The notes below the pieces were generated by a model. The model saw only the letters and a list, made by a program, of their open reading frames with translations, did not search any database and was not told the DNA's origin. A stretch of DNA of 64,000 nucleotides from AP-15 sp963772295. GTDB lineage: Bacteria; Pseudomonadota; Alphaproteobacteria; ATCC43930; CGMCC-115725. The position numbers and the translations under genes are program-made. The stretch spans positions 225,436-289,435 of the forward strand of contig CAVYWO010000016.1 of assembly GCA_963772295.1 (NCBI GenBank), given 5' to 3'. Each line of letters opens with the position of its first letter. The stretch's first letter is position 1. Below are positions 39,001 through 46,882 of this stretch, piece after piece.

Positions 39001-39415
39001 CAGAGCCGAGAGGCCGATGTGGCTCGTTCTTCACGCCGAGGCGTGCCTTGGGACAGGCCGGGTCGAGGAGGGCCTCTCGGCCGTTTGGGAAGCGCTCAGC
39101 GCGTTCGAGGAGACTACGGCTCGCTATCGTGATGCGGAGCTCAACCGGCTCGAAGGGGAACTCCGGCTCGCCTCGAAAGATCTCGAGGAAAAGGGGGCCG
39201 AAGCCTGCCTTCACCGCGCGCTCGACATCGCCCGCGCACAGGAGGCGAAATCGTTCGAACTGAGGGCGGCGACGAGCCTCGCCCGGCTCCTGGCACGCCA
39301 AGGCAGGGGGGAGGAAGCGCGCGATCTTCTCGCCCCGGTCTACGGCTGGTTCACCGAGGGGTTCGACACCGCCGATCTGAAGGATGCCAAAGCGCTGCTC
39401 GACCACCTGGGGTGA
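36041..39415 (+). CDS. Class III cyclase - AAA ATPase - TPR regulator (intact)
   Basis: 1124 residues from ATG 36041 (MDVAAWLRGLGLERYEQAFR). Upstream frame is open but the paralogue alignment supports this start. SAM-like domain 1-60; cyclase domain about 85-245 with CDLVGSTALAAGLDPEDLRE, KYMGDGVLAYFGYP and GETPHLAARLQAM (His where the paralogues have Asn); AAA ATPase with CGEPGIGKSRLAVAL and Walker B MVFEDLHWIDPSSRD; TPR-like repeats to YGWFTEGFDTADLKDAKALL. Probably a soluble signalling enzyme making cAMP. The Asn-to-His change in the catalytic ETPN motif is unusual and could lower or abolish activity. Confidence 0.9.
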   Translation: MDVAAWLRGLGLERYEQAFRDNEIDEKVLLGLTAEDLKDLGVTLVGHRRRLLDAIAALGVAVATTPASATVAPAHPGTQVQSDAERRQLTVMFCDLVGSTALAAGLDPEDLREVIGAYHRSVGETIGRYGGFVAKYMGDGVLAYFGYPEAHEDDAEQAVRAALALVGEIGQIEAAERLKLRVGIATGLVVVGDLLGTGAAQEYAVVGETPHLAARLQAMAPENGVLIGEATRRLLGDLFDYRDLGAAAFKGFEAAVPVFEVLRPSAVESRFEALRAASLTPLVGRDEEIELLLRLWRRVASGEGQVVLICGEPGIGKSRLAVALRDRLEGEPFTRVRYFSSPHHQDSALYPYIAQLERAALFEREDPLDKKLDKLEALLVPASAPAEDVGLLAELLSLPAAPRYPLPPSTPQRKKEKTFEALLRQFEALARQKPILMVFEDLHWIDPSSRDLLDRTIERVPRLPVLLVITFRPEFTAPWTGLSQVTAMTLARLDRRSGVAMVAGVAHAEALASEVAAEIVERTDGVPLFVEELTRAVVEAGGGSEGVERMLVGAVSLSAAVPAALQAPLMARLDRLGRAPKEVAQVAAAIGREFSYELLAPVAERGEAEVLEALGRLAGAGLVFSRGTPPHATFFFKHALVRDAAYGSLLRRRREELHARIAAVLEADFADRIAVEPELLARHLTEAGLPEKAVPCWQRAGERATGRSANLEAIAHLKRGIAVLERLPESRERDEQELLLRAALIAPTSANEGFASAALEQTTRRAVELGGRIAADSPAQLQAVRARGMLGAVHMYRGELRTGLAIQKETLGLAERLEDPLLLSHARFWMGYLHHYLGDLAAARRHLEDGLALYDPERERAKVARAGFDAGVGCQSFLCLVRWDQGFPDQALRHAEEAVAAARAAAHPLTMALCLSRVAELHQLRGEAALCGERAASAFALATEQVLPHVAARAMVFSGWALAKEGEAEEGLTQLRAGIDACRAIAFRAERPMWLVLHAEACLGTGRVEEGLSAVWEALSAFEETTARYRDAELNRLEGELRLASKDLEEKGAEACLHRALDIARAQEAKSFELRAATSLARLLARQGRGEEARDLLAPVYGWFTEGFDTADLKDAKALLDHLG

Positions 39416-39510
39416 GCTTGAGATTATCATGCGCAGAAGTTCGGTGCGAATGTCCGCTTGACAGCTAATCCCACTATCCGCTGGGGCGGTGATGAAGGTC
39501 TGCAATTGGT

Positions 39511-39575
39511 GTGCGCCGTGGAAAGGCGGCACCTTTCCAGTGGGTGAAAGGCCCACCTGGCGATCTCGCTCCCGG
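39511..39575 (+). mobile_element. Truncated 5' end of a second group II intron
   Basis: GTGCGCCGTGGAAAGGCGGC at 39511 and the next 45 bases align closely with the beginning of the intron at 3463 (shared GTGCGCCGTG, AAGGCGGC, TTTCCAG, GGGTG, GGCGA). The similarity then stops, and no RT or domain V follows. The rest of 39416-39689 holds no gene. Confidence 0.65.
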
Positions 39576-39689
39576 TCGCCACAACGATAGCGGTCTATCA
39601 ACCATTCTACGGTTGAAGAGCCCGCACTGCGGTGATAGATGCCAGCAAGACTGACCATACCGGTCAACTTGAAATCATTGAAGGCCACA

Positions 39690-40127
39690 ATGCCGACCAC
39701 GACACCGACGATACTGGAGCAGATCACCGCCGAGAAGACGAAGCTCAGCGAGCGGCTTGCCCGCCTCGATGCCGACCGCGCACAGGTCGCAACCGAGTTG
39801 GCCGAGCTTGAGACCGCCGAGCACGTGCTGGCGCGCATCAACAAGACCCCGCTACCTCGGAGACCCGCACCGGCTGCCGCCGGAAAAGCAAGGGCCCCAG
39901 GCAAGTTGGCCCATCGCGGACCCAGCGCACCGAGCCTCGGCGAGCGCCTCCTGGCCCTGGCTACCGGCAAGACCCGACGGGAACTTTACTTGGCCTGCCC
40001 GAACGATCGCCCGAACGTTATCGGCATGGCAGTGCAGCGCCATATCCGCGCCGGTCGGATCCAGGAGCGCGATGGCAAGCTGTATGCAGCTTCGCCGGCG
40101 CAGGAGAAGCCACCAGCGGCAGACTGA
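39690..40127 (+). CDS. Conserved hypothetical protein: coiled coil plus C-terminal winged-helix-like domain
   Basis: 145 residues from ATG 39690 (an in-frame Met occurs 17 codons earlier). N-terminal coiled coil (EQITAEKTKLSERLARLDAD, ELAELETAEHVLARI), Ala/Pro/Lys-rich linker, then LGERLLALATGKTRRELYLA, CPNDRPNVIGMAVQRHIRAG and RIQERDGKLYA, which reads like a small DNA-binding domain. Known as an uncharacterised family in rhizobia, commonly in accessory DNA. Confidence 0.65.
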   Translation: MPTTTPTILEQITAEKTKLSERLARLDADRAQVATELAELETAEHVLARINKTPLPRRPAPAAAGKARAPGKLAHRGPSAPSLGERLLALATGKTRRELYLACPNDRPNVIGMAVQRHIRAGRIQERDGKLYAASPAQEKPPAAD

Positions 40128-40257
40128 ACTTGGCGTCCAGAAAGTGCCGGCCGACCCGCTGGAGAGAGTCGGCCGGCTTTCAGTCATAATGCTCCGCGGC
40201 GGCAGCTACCGGCTCGAAGCCCGCTGAAGGCGGAGGGTGCTGAGCGGGTCGGTCAAC

Positions 40258-40380
40258 GCCCGCGGCCGATCGCTCAACCCGGCTCCCCCCGCCCACCTCC
40301 AGGTCCTCTTTTCGGGGCTGCCGATCTCTGCGGCGTAGAAGGGGTCCCAAGCCGTCGCGGTCGCCTGCGCCCCGCTTCGC
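40258..40380 (+). repeat. Dispersed repeat family, short form (copy 3)
   Basis: GGCTCCCCCCGCCCACCTCC, AGGTCCTCTTTTCGGGGCTG, and AGAAGGGGTCCCAAGC. It lies directly beside the truncated end of an AraC-type gene. Confidence 0.7.
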
Positions 40381-40442
40381 CGCAACCGTCGCGTTGCTCG
40401 CAAACCGCGCTGGCTGCCGGCCGGCGCTACACCCCGATCTTG

Positions 40443-40685
40443 AGGCAAGTCCTGTGCCGGAGTCGTGCGTTGCCCACCTTGCCGACCGGCCGGCTTGTTG
40501 AGCTCGACAACGCAGGCCACGTGCGTGACGAAGTGAAACGGTGCCCACCGCCCGGCCTCGGCCGGATGATCAGAGGCCCATTGCACGCCGAACTTGCACA
40601 CCGCCTGCAGCGCCGGCCGCACGCGGAGAAGCGGCGCCAGGCCGCTCAAGGTATTGACCGACCCCCCAGGATCATCCTGGCGCAA
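40443..40685 (-). pseudogene. AraC-family regulator, N-terminal fragment
   Basis: LSGLAPLLRVRPALQAVCKF, GVQWASDHPAEAGRWAPFHF, VTHVACVVEL fit the beginning of the cupin-type ligand-binding domain of AraC regulators. The rest of the cupin and the helix-turn-helix domain are absent, and the frame degenerates at the neighbouring dispersed repeat. Confidence 0.6.
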
Positions 40686-40797
40686 TGCGTATCGCTAGCC
40701 GGAGCCATCATGGGCGACATGGCGAAGGTAGACAAAAAGACGGGATCACGGATTTCGGCACGCGGACCGCGGCCCATCCCCTCTGTTCGGCCGGATG

Positions 40798-42144
40798 TTA
40801 CCGCGCGCTGATGATGCAAAACCCTCGCGCCTTCGCGCTGAACTGTGTCTCCAGAACGACTGAATCTCCGGGTGTCAGATCGAGGGGCTGTCCGATTTGA
40901 TCTCTGGAAAATTTCTTGAAGCCGTTGTAGTCAGAAAGATTGCCTGTACAGCGTCCCCGTACTTCGTGATATCCAATGGTGAGCTCGCGTACTCGTTGCG
41001 ATCCGGCATTGGCTACAATGAATTTAAAGACATTCGGCAGAAACGGACCGTAGGAAAGGCTTACGTCTGTTAGCTTCAATGTCGAAATGTCGATCGGGAC
41101 AATCGGTGCAACATTGCTTCCCTGCGGTACGACAGTATAGGGCTTCGTCGGATCGAACGGGGGTGGCTCGGTGCTAGGGGCCGACAAAGGCGGCGCAGTT
41201 GGGTTAGGGACGGGAATGAGGTCCGGAGGCAACGTCGGTAAGGTGGCTGCCTGAGTGGGATTAGGGCGCCCAGCCCTCAACACGAGCAAATGCCGCGCAT
41301 TATCAACTTCAACGGAAGCAAATCTCCTTAGGAAGCTTTGCCCGAGTAAGAGCGGGCTTTCTACGCTGCCAATGCTCGCTGGGACGTGCTCTAATATATA
41401 ATCGCCAACTCTAAGTGAGTGAATGTAAAATCTATCACTTTGGACAACCGACCCATCACCTAATCTGTATTGTTGTTAACCAATGTAGTCGTTGTTGTCT
41501 ATGGTCCCTGTGCGCAGAAGCGTGAGGAATACGTCGGCCGGTATTGAAACGTCTGCGGCTCCGCTGTCGAGTACGAATTGCAATGGCAGGACGCCGTTGA
41601 TGACCACCGGTACCCTGTAGACGCCGTTTGCCTGAGCCAGCGCGATTTCCTCGCTCCGTCGGTTCTCCGAAGTGCCCCCACCCCACGCCGACTCGCTCTG
41701 GGCTGGCGCGGAAGTAACCAGCGGGAGATCAGAACCTGCCGGCGGTGCCGATGTGATCGGGTTCGGGACGGAAAGATAGTCCGACAAATACGCCGTGCGG
41801 GCGCGCGACGCTCGCCGATAGCAGTCGATAACCGACTGCGGGATCGGCATCGGAGGCGGCGGATCATCGACCGAAACCCCGCACGCGGCGGTATAAGACT
41901 TGATCCAGCGCGACTGGTCCGCGACCAGTTCCCTATACGCCGCGGGGCTGAGCTTGGCGCGCGCCGCCTCGAACAGCTTGTTCCGGGCAATCGCCTGCTC
42001 GCGGAGGTCGACATCGGAGCAGGTGACGATGCTCGAGGCTTTCTTGACCTGAGCGCACCAGCCGTCCATGTCGTCGGCCTGCGCGCCGCTCGGGGCACAA
42101 ACAACCGCAATTGCCAGGGCGCAGAGTGGCAAAAGCCACCGCAT
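40798..42144 (-). pseudogene. Exported LprI-like / retropepsin-like aspartic protease with in-frame stop
   Basis: Start ATG 42144 behind GGGAGGGAGCCC; signal peptide LLPLCALAIAVVCAPSGAQA. An LprI-like Cys-containing region (WCAQVKKASSIVTCSDVDLR, KLSPAAYRELVADQSRWIKS) is followed by a single-domain aspartic protease (LPLQFVLDSGAADVSIP) that runs into a TAA at 41476-41478. The same frame continues (YRLGDGSVVQSDRFYIHSLR, SPLLLGQSFLRRF) through a proline-rich linker to a C-terminal domain ending at 40798. Either a nonsense mutation or a sequence error has split a protein of about 448 residues. The first part alone lacks the protease C-terminal half. Confidence 0.7.
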
Positions 42145-42272
42145 GGGCTCCCTCCCGCTTCGGTTGAACGGGAGCGTCTCACAAAGAGATGCTGGCCGTC
42201 GAGCGTATCTGCGTGCCCGCATCTGCCACGCTGGTCGCGCGCCCAGGCATAAGTGAAAAGCCGGCCGCGCTC

Positions 42273-42545
42273 TCACGTTTCAGCCAAAGCGACAGGGACC
42301 CCATTGGCGCGGCAGCCGCGGCCTTCGCCGCTTTTGCGCATCCGGTTCCGATAAGCCGGAAGCGGAGCCGGATCGGGACGATCGGCATCACACCGCCGCG
42401 ATCCAGAACAGCCACCGCGCACATCGAGCGGACACGCTCGTCGGCCTCCGCACTCCGGGTCCTTCGCAAGGCCGATCAGCACCTTCATCATCTCGGGCCC
42501 GGCTTCTCGCGCGAGCCGTCGCCGGCAACTCCATGACCATCGCCT
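42273..42545 (-). pseudogene. DUF5681 gene remnant (copy 2)
   Basis: LAREAGPEMMKVLIGLAKDP in one frame, then ADERVRSMCAVAVLDRGGVM in another: the middle of the 27866-28264 protein, nearly identical, with a frameshift and both ends missing. Confidence 0.75.
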
Positions 42546-42608
42546 AGGCAATTGAACCTGCGTTTAAATGGCGCATAAGCTGCGCGCACGCAAACCAGCG
42601 AGCAAGTA

Positions 42609-43106
42609 ATGGTTAGTTCGGCGGATTCCACCTCGGCACGCATCACGGGTGCGCTCAGCGCGAGGCGTATACCTCTAGCGCTAGCCCTCTTGCTCGGTCT
42701 AGCCGGCTGTGCGATCGAGAGGACACCCCACCTTTATCCGGCAAATGACATCGCTCAGCAGACAGGTGTGTTAAGTGGATCGTGGGTCGGACATGGGCAG
42801 TTACATGGCACGGCAGAATTGACAATGCCAGATGGAGAGATTTTGCAGGGAGAATACTCCATAGTCGCAGGTGGTTCGATCGGCTTTGGCAACATATTTT
42901 CAACCGTATACGGCACTCGCGGCTTCGCCTCAGGGATCGGGACCGTATCCAGCGGTTCGATGTCAGCAAGCGGCGAGGGCTCGGCGTCGCTCTACGGGTC
43001 AAAAGGGACTTCGGTCCAATGCGAATTTAGGAACAACAACATGACCGGGCATGGTTACGGCGCGTGCCAATCGTCGAAAGGTGGCCTTTACCGCATGCAA
43101 TATTAA
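42609..43106 (+). CDS. Putative outer-membrane lipoprotein
   Basis: 165 residues from ATG 42609. The N-terminus has a short basic region and the hydrophobic stretch RIPLALALLLGLAGC with a lipobox (LAGC, Cys about residue 34), so it should be lipidated and exported. The mature part is rich in Gly, Ser and Thr with alternating strands (GSWVGHGQLHGTAELTMPDG, GFASGIGTVSSGSMSASGEG), resembling beta-rich envelope proteins. No family recognised. Its stop overlaps the convergent gene at 43103 by four bases. Confidence 0.65.
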   Translation: MVSSADSTSARITGALSARRIPLALALLLGLAGCAIERTPHLYPANDIAQQTGVLSGSWVGHGQLHGTAELTMPDGEILQGEYSIVAGGSIGFGNIFSTVYGTRGFASGIGTVSSGSMSASGEGSASLYGSKGTSVQCEFRNNNMTGHGYGACQSSKGGLYRMQY

Positions 43107-43828
43107 CAACTCGAATAGAATTTATGCAAGCGAAAGATATTGCGCACATTTTCCGCCCGTATAAGACGACAATCATGCTCTGACATGTCGCGCGGCCTTG
43201 ATGGACTATTTATCACTAGGCGAGTATTAACGTTTTCAAATTCAAATGCATTGGTAAGTGAGAACACTAATCGAAACTCGTCTTGCCACGCATAGCAGAT
43301 TGACTTTGCTGTGGCAATACGATCGGGCAATGCCCAGCGCGGATTTGGACTTCCGGTCTCTCGGTAGTATTCGACCCGCTGTCCAATTCGCTGACGACCT
43401 CCCTTTCCGGGAAACGTAGCATTTTTCGGCAACGCCGCCTGAATACGGCTACAAAACGCCCCGGTGTTCAGAATTTCCACGCACGCGACCGCCTGGAAAT
43501 TTTTACGCAACTGATCGGTCAGTGACCTACTTAAACAAAATACGAAAATGTCTTTCGCGTGGGCCGATGACTTAAACGCCGCATTAGGAACAGTGAATGT
43601 TGTGCCCTGTGTTTTGTTGTTTATGATTAACCCGCCACTCGGCCGATATATCGATGTCCCCTCATCTTGATCTCCCCGTACCTTTCCGTCTTCGTAATCC
43701 CGAAAATAGGCGAGAGACCGAAACAATACCTCCCCGTCGAGGAATTTCTCTGCCCACTTCATCTCAGAAAAGTATTTGTATAAATTACGGCGGCGCATTT
43801 GCCCGCGTCTCAGTCTTGGCTTCATCAT
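43103..43828 (-). CDS. Hypothetical soluble protein, AT-richer, island-associated
   Basis: 241 residues if begun at 43828; an internal Met shortly after (MRRRNLYKYFSEMKWAEKFL) may be the true start. Conserved-looking motifs: FLDGEVLFRSLAYFRDYEDG, IFVFCLSRSLTDQL, RQRIGQRVEYYRETGSPNPR, YAWQDEFRLVFSL. Similar proteins occur in scattered bacterial genomes without assigned function, typically in accessory islands. The local base composition is lower in GC than the neighbours. It ends tail-to-tail with the lipoprotein gene, overlapping four bases. Confidence 0.6.
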   Translation of the reverse strand: MMKPRLRRGQMRRRNLYKYFSEMKWAEKFLDGEVLFRSLAYFRDYEDGKVRGDQDEGTSIYRPSGGLIINNKTQGTTFTVPNAAFKSSAHAKDIFVFCLSRSLTDQLRKNFQAVACVEILNTGAFCSRIQAALPKNATFPGKGGRQRIGQRVEYYRETGSPNPRWALPDRIATAKSICYAWQDEFRLVFSLTNAFEFENVNTRLVINSPSRPRDMSEHDCRLIRAENVRNIFRLHKFYSSC

Positions 43829-43978
43829 TCGGGCTTAAGAGATCGGGGATTTCGCAATTCCGTTCAATCCGGATTTCCGGCGTCGCGATCAGCCGGGAGT
43901 CTGCTCGCCGGCGGGTCTATATCTTGTATCCCTTCATCATGGCGCGAGGGCGATGATGGCCTGATTTTTGCCAAGAAA

Positions 43979-44104
43979 GCCGCGGGCGAACGCTCGGCCG
44001 GGGTCCCCCCGCCCCACCTCGGGTCCTCTTTCAAGGCTGCCGTCCGATCGCGCGCCGAAGGGGCCCCAACGTCACCGCGGTCAGCCTGCGCTTCCCGCTA
44101 AAGA
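43979..44104 (+). repeat. Dispersed repeat family, truncated copy 4
   Basis: CCGCGGGCGAACGCTCGGCC through TGCGCTTCCCGCTAAAG; 126 bases, repeated immediately to the right. It lacks the second module. Confidence 0.75.
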
Positions 44105-44105
44105 A

Positions 44106-44340
44106 GCCGCGGGCGAACGCTCGGCCGGGGTCCCCCCGCCCCACCTCGGGTCCTCTTTCAAGGCTGCCGTCCGATCGCGCGCCGAAGGGGCCCCAACGTC
44201 ACCGCGGTCAGCCTGCGCTTCCCGCTGGGGCGAACCGTCGGCACGACGCTTCCTACCTTCGGCCTCGGTCCGACCGCCCGTGCGTGCCGATGAAGTCGGC
44301 CGACACCACGGCAACGATCATTCGCGACCCTGCGGCCGGT
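44106..44340 (+). repeat. Dispersed repeat family, long form (copy 5)
   Basis: Same first 120 bases as copy 4, then the second module (GGGGCGAACCGTCGGCACGA to CATTCGCGACCCTGCGGCCG). Directly adjacent to copy 4 in tandem. Confidence 0.75.
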
Positions 44341-44374
44341 CCGGGGTCAACCCCCGACTGGTTCCCCCATCCCG

Positions 44375-44792
44375 TTACTGGTCGTCATGCTCCCGTCGTA
44401 GGGCAGGCAAGATAACCGCGACTTGACGCCTTGCCTCACGTTCCTCCGGCGGCAACATCAGGATAAGGGCTTCCTCGATGAGCGCTAGTGCAGCGGGCGG
44501 GTAGTCCCGCGGATCGAACGTCCTGTCCTCGGGTTTTTCGGCGGCGGGGTCGTATTCCTTCGATTTGCCCCAGGCGCGATCGTAGAGCATGCCGATCGCG
44601 ACGATCCGGTTACGGCTGTCTTCGCTCGGATCATTGGCGATGTCGCGCAGGATCTCTGTCGCTCGCGGCGTGAATTCTCGGGCGAGCCGCTGCATCTCGT
44701 GATAGGCGCCGCCCCTACCGGTCGGATTCGGCGCCTGACCCTTCCGCCATGGACGAGCTCCAGCCGGCGTGAAGCCACGAAGCCATCGGCCT
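44375..44792 (-). CDS. DUF5681-like protein (copy 3), start lost or non-standard
   Basis: The DUF5681-like motif PWRKGQAPNPTGRGGAYHEM is followed by LAREFTPRATEILRDIANDP, RNRIVAIGMLYDRAWGKSKE, FDPRDYPPAALALIEEALIL and a basic C-terminus. The frame continues into the neighbouring dispersed repeat without an obvious start codon close to the domain, so the natural start may have been replaced by the repeat. More divergent than the other copies, closer to phage-associated forms. Confidence 0.55.
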
Positions 44793-44802
44793 CCAGAAGA
44801 AG

Positions 44803-45100
44803 CCGCGGGCGAACGCTCGGCCGGGGTCCCCCCGCCCCACCTCGGGTCCTCTTTCAAGGCTGCCGTCCGATCGCGCGCCGAAGGGGCCCCAACGTCACCG
44901 CGGTCAGCCTGCGCTTCCCGCTGGGGCGAACCGTCGGCACGACGCTTCCTACCTTCGGCCTCGGTCCGACCGCCCGTGCGTGCCGATGAAGTCGGCCGAC
45001 ACCACGGCAACGATCATTCGCGACCTGCGGCCGGCGACAGACCGGCGTGAAGGCCTCGGCGGCCACGCCAATAGGGTCCGCCGTCGATTTTGGCGCCGCC
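44803..45100 (+). repeat. Dispersed repeat family, long form (copy 6)
   Basis: CCGCGGGCGAACGCTCGGCC to GTCCGCCGTCGATTTTGGCG, inside tandem unit 1, upstream of the DUF5681 gene end. Confidence 0.75.
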
Positions 45101-45107
45101 CTTGGGC

Positions 45108-45501
45108 CTACCGGCCGGGCGGGATCACCTCCGGCTCGGCCGGCGCCGATCCGCCAGCCAACTGAAGCCGCAAACCTTGCTCGATGATCGCCAGGTCCTC
45201 GTCGGAGTAGGCGCGAGGGTCGAACTTCTGCCGCTTCTCCGGCTCTGGTTCCGGCCTGTCCGATCGGCCTCACGCCTGCGCGGTCCAGCACGGCGATCAG
45301 GCACACGCTGCGAACGCGCTCGTCCTCGGCATTCCTTGCAAGATCGACGAGGCCGCGCATCATGTCGAGCGAAGCGTCGCGCGCGAGCTTGCGGCACTGA
45401 TGATAAACGGCAGCCTGTCCGCCTGGATTGCCGGAAACGCCCTTCGGCCAGCGGAACGCCTTGTTCCGAGCCCGCATCACGGCCAGGGTTTGCTCGGTCA
45501 C
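45108..45501 (-). pseudogene. DUF5681 gene with one-base insertion (copy 4)
   Basis: Start GTG 45501 behind GAGGAGGATCGCGATC. NKAFRWPKGVSGNPGGQAAV carries the domain motif. An extra G in the segment encoding GVRPI shifts the frame; without it the protein continues DRPEPEPEKRQKFDPRAYSD, LAIIEQGLRLQLAGGSAPAE to a TAG at 45108. As read, the frame instead runs on into the repeat. Confidence 0.8.
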
Positions 45502-45658
45502 GATCGCGATCCTCCTCAACTCAAGCCCAGGACCGCCGCGGATTATAACCCAGCTTGCGACCGTAGATCATCGTCGATCGCGACATTTCGAGAGGCCGCT
45601 GCTGCCCCGCATCCCTCGCGCGCGCGTAGCTGGAGGCAGGCGCATGAAGAAGAAGAAG

Positions 45659-45956
45659 CCGCGGGCGAACGCTCGGCCGGGGTCCCCCCGCCCCACCTCG
45701 GGTCCTCTTTCAAGGCTGCCGTCCGATCGCGCGCCGAAGGGGCCCCAACGTCACCGCGGTCAGCCTGCGCTTCCCGCTGGGGCGAACCGTCGGCACGACG
45801 CTTCCTACCTTCGGCCTCGGTCCGACCGCCCGTGCGTGCCGATGAAGTCGGCCGACACCACGGCAACGATCATTCGCGACCTGCGGCCGGCGACAGACCG
45901 GCGTGAAGGCCTCGGCGGCCACGCCAATAGGGTCCGCCGTCGATTTTGGCGCCGCC
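45659..45956 (+). repeat. Dispersed repeat family, long form (copy 7)
   Basis: Identical to copy 6, inside tandem unit 2. Confidence 0.75.
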
Positions 45957-45963
45957 CTTGGGC

Positions 45964-46357
45964 CTACCGGCCGGGCGGGATCACCTCCGGCTCGGCCGGC
46001 GCCGATCCGCCAGCCAACTGAAGCCGCAAACCTTGCTCGATGATCGCCAGGTCCTCGTCGGAGTAGGCGCGAGGGTCGAACTTCTGCCGCTTCTCCGGCT
46101 CTGGTTCCGGCCTGTCCGATCGGCCTCACGCCTGCGCGGTCCAGCACGGCGATCAGGCACACGCTGCGAACGCGCTCGTCCTCGGCATTCCTTGCAAGAT
46201 CGACGAGGCCGCGCATCATGTCGAGCGAAGCGTCGCGCGCGAGCTTGCGGCACTGATGATAAACGGCAGCCTGTCCGCCTGGATTGCCGGAAACGCCCTT
46301 CGGCCAGCGGAACGCCTTGTTCCGAGCCCGCATCACGGCCAGGGTTTGCTCGGTCAC
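45964..46357 (-). pseudogene. DUF5681 gene with the same one-base insertion (copy 5)
   Basis: The second tandem unit's copy of 45108-45501, carrying the same extra G. The frameshift therefore preceded the duplication, unless both units were collapsed or copied during assembly. Confidence 0.8.
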
Positions 46358-46512
46358 GATCGCGATCCTCCTCAACTCAAGCCCAGGACCGCCGCGGATT
46401 ATAACCCAGCTTGCGACCGTAGATCATCGTCGATCGCGACATTTCGAGAGGCCGCTGCTGCCCCGCATCCCTCGCGCGCGCGTAGCTGGAGGCAGGCGCA
46501 TGAAGAAAAAAA

Positions 46513-46760
46513 CCGCGGGCGATCGCCCAGCCGCGGCTCCCCCCCCGCCCACCTCCGGGTCCTCTTTCGGGCTCCGTCCGGCATCGCGTCGAACGGGGTC
46601 CCAACTCACCGCGCTCGGCCTGGCGCTTCCAGCTGAGGCGAACCGTCGGCACGACGCTTCCTACCTTCCCCCTCGATCCGACCGCCCGTGCGTGCCGACG
46701 AAGTCGGCCGACACCGGCAACGATCATTCGCGACCTGCGGTCCGCTGACGGACCGGCCTG
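46513..46760 (+). repeat. Dispersed repeat family, variant long form (copy 8)
   Basis: CCGCGGGCGATCGCCCAGCC, CCACCTCCGGGTCCTCTTTC, GTCGAACGGGGTCCCAACTC, then the second module with GAAGTCGGCCGACACCGGCA. A partial extra core (CTCTTTCCGCGATCCGGCCA to CGAAAGGGGTCCCAGGCC) follows at about 46768-46815. Between here and the integrase fragment there is no gene. Confidence 0.7.
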
Positions 46761-46882
46761 AAGGCGACCTCTTTCCGCGATCCGGCCATCCTGTGCGTCG
46801 AAAGGGGTCCCAGGCCAATCGAGGTTTTTTTGCCGGCGCACATGGCCTTCAGCCGTCGCTACAGGCGCGACACACGGCATTC

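Larger units (their letters stand above)
44795..45650 (+). repeat. 856-bp tandem repeat, unit 1
   Basis: Starts AGAAGAAGCCGCGGGCGAAC and ends GGAGGCAGGCGCATGAAGA. It contains one long-form dispersed repeat and one frameshifted DUF5681 gene. The next unit follows without a gap and appears identical. Confidence 0.85.
45651..46506 (+). repeat. 856-bp tandem repeat, unit 2
   Basis: Direct head-to-tail copy of 44795-45650. Every reading frame compared between the units encodes identical peptides, so the duplication is recent. Sequence diverges right after 46506. Confidence 0.85.

Noticed and set aside
36041..39415. Earlier start at 35918 for the intact cyclase
   Set aside because: The added N-terminus is not shared with the other two paralogues, which all start at the MDV/MAIDV position.
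44854..46375. Two identical 221-residue proteins in the tandem repeat
   Set aside because: The C-terminal halves arise from a frameshift running into the dispersed repeat; the family sequence continues in another frame to an earlier stop.
44795..46506. Possible CRISPR array or phage direct repeats
   Set aside because: Units are 856 bases and identical, with no short repeats and variable spacers. I saw no CRISPR-like pattern anywhere in the window.
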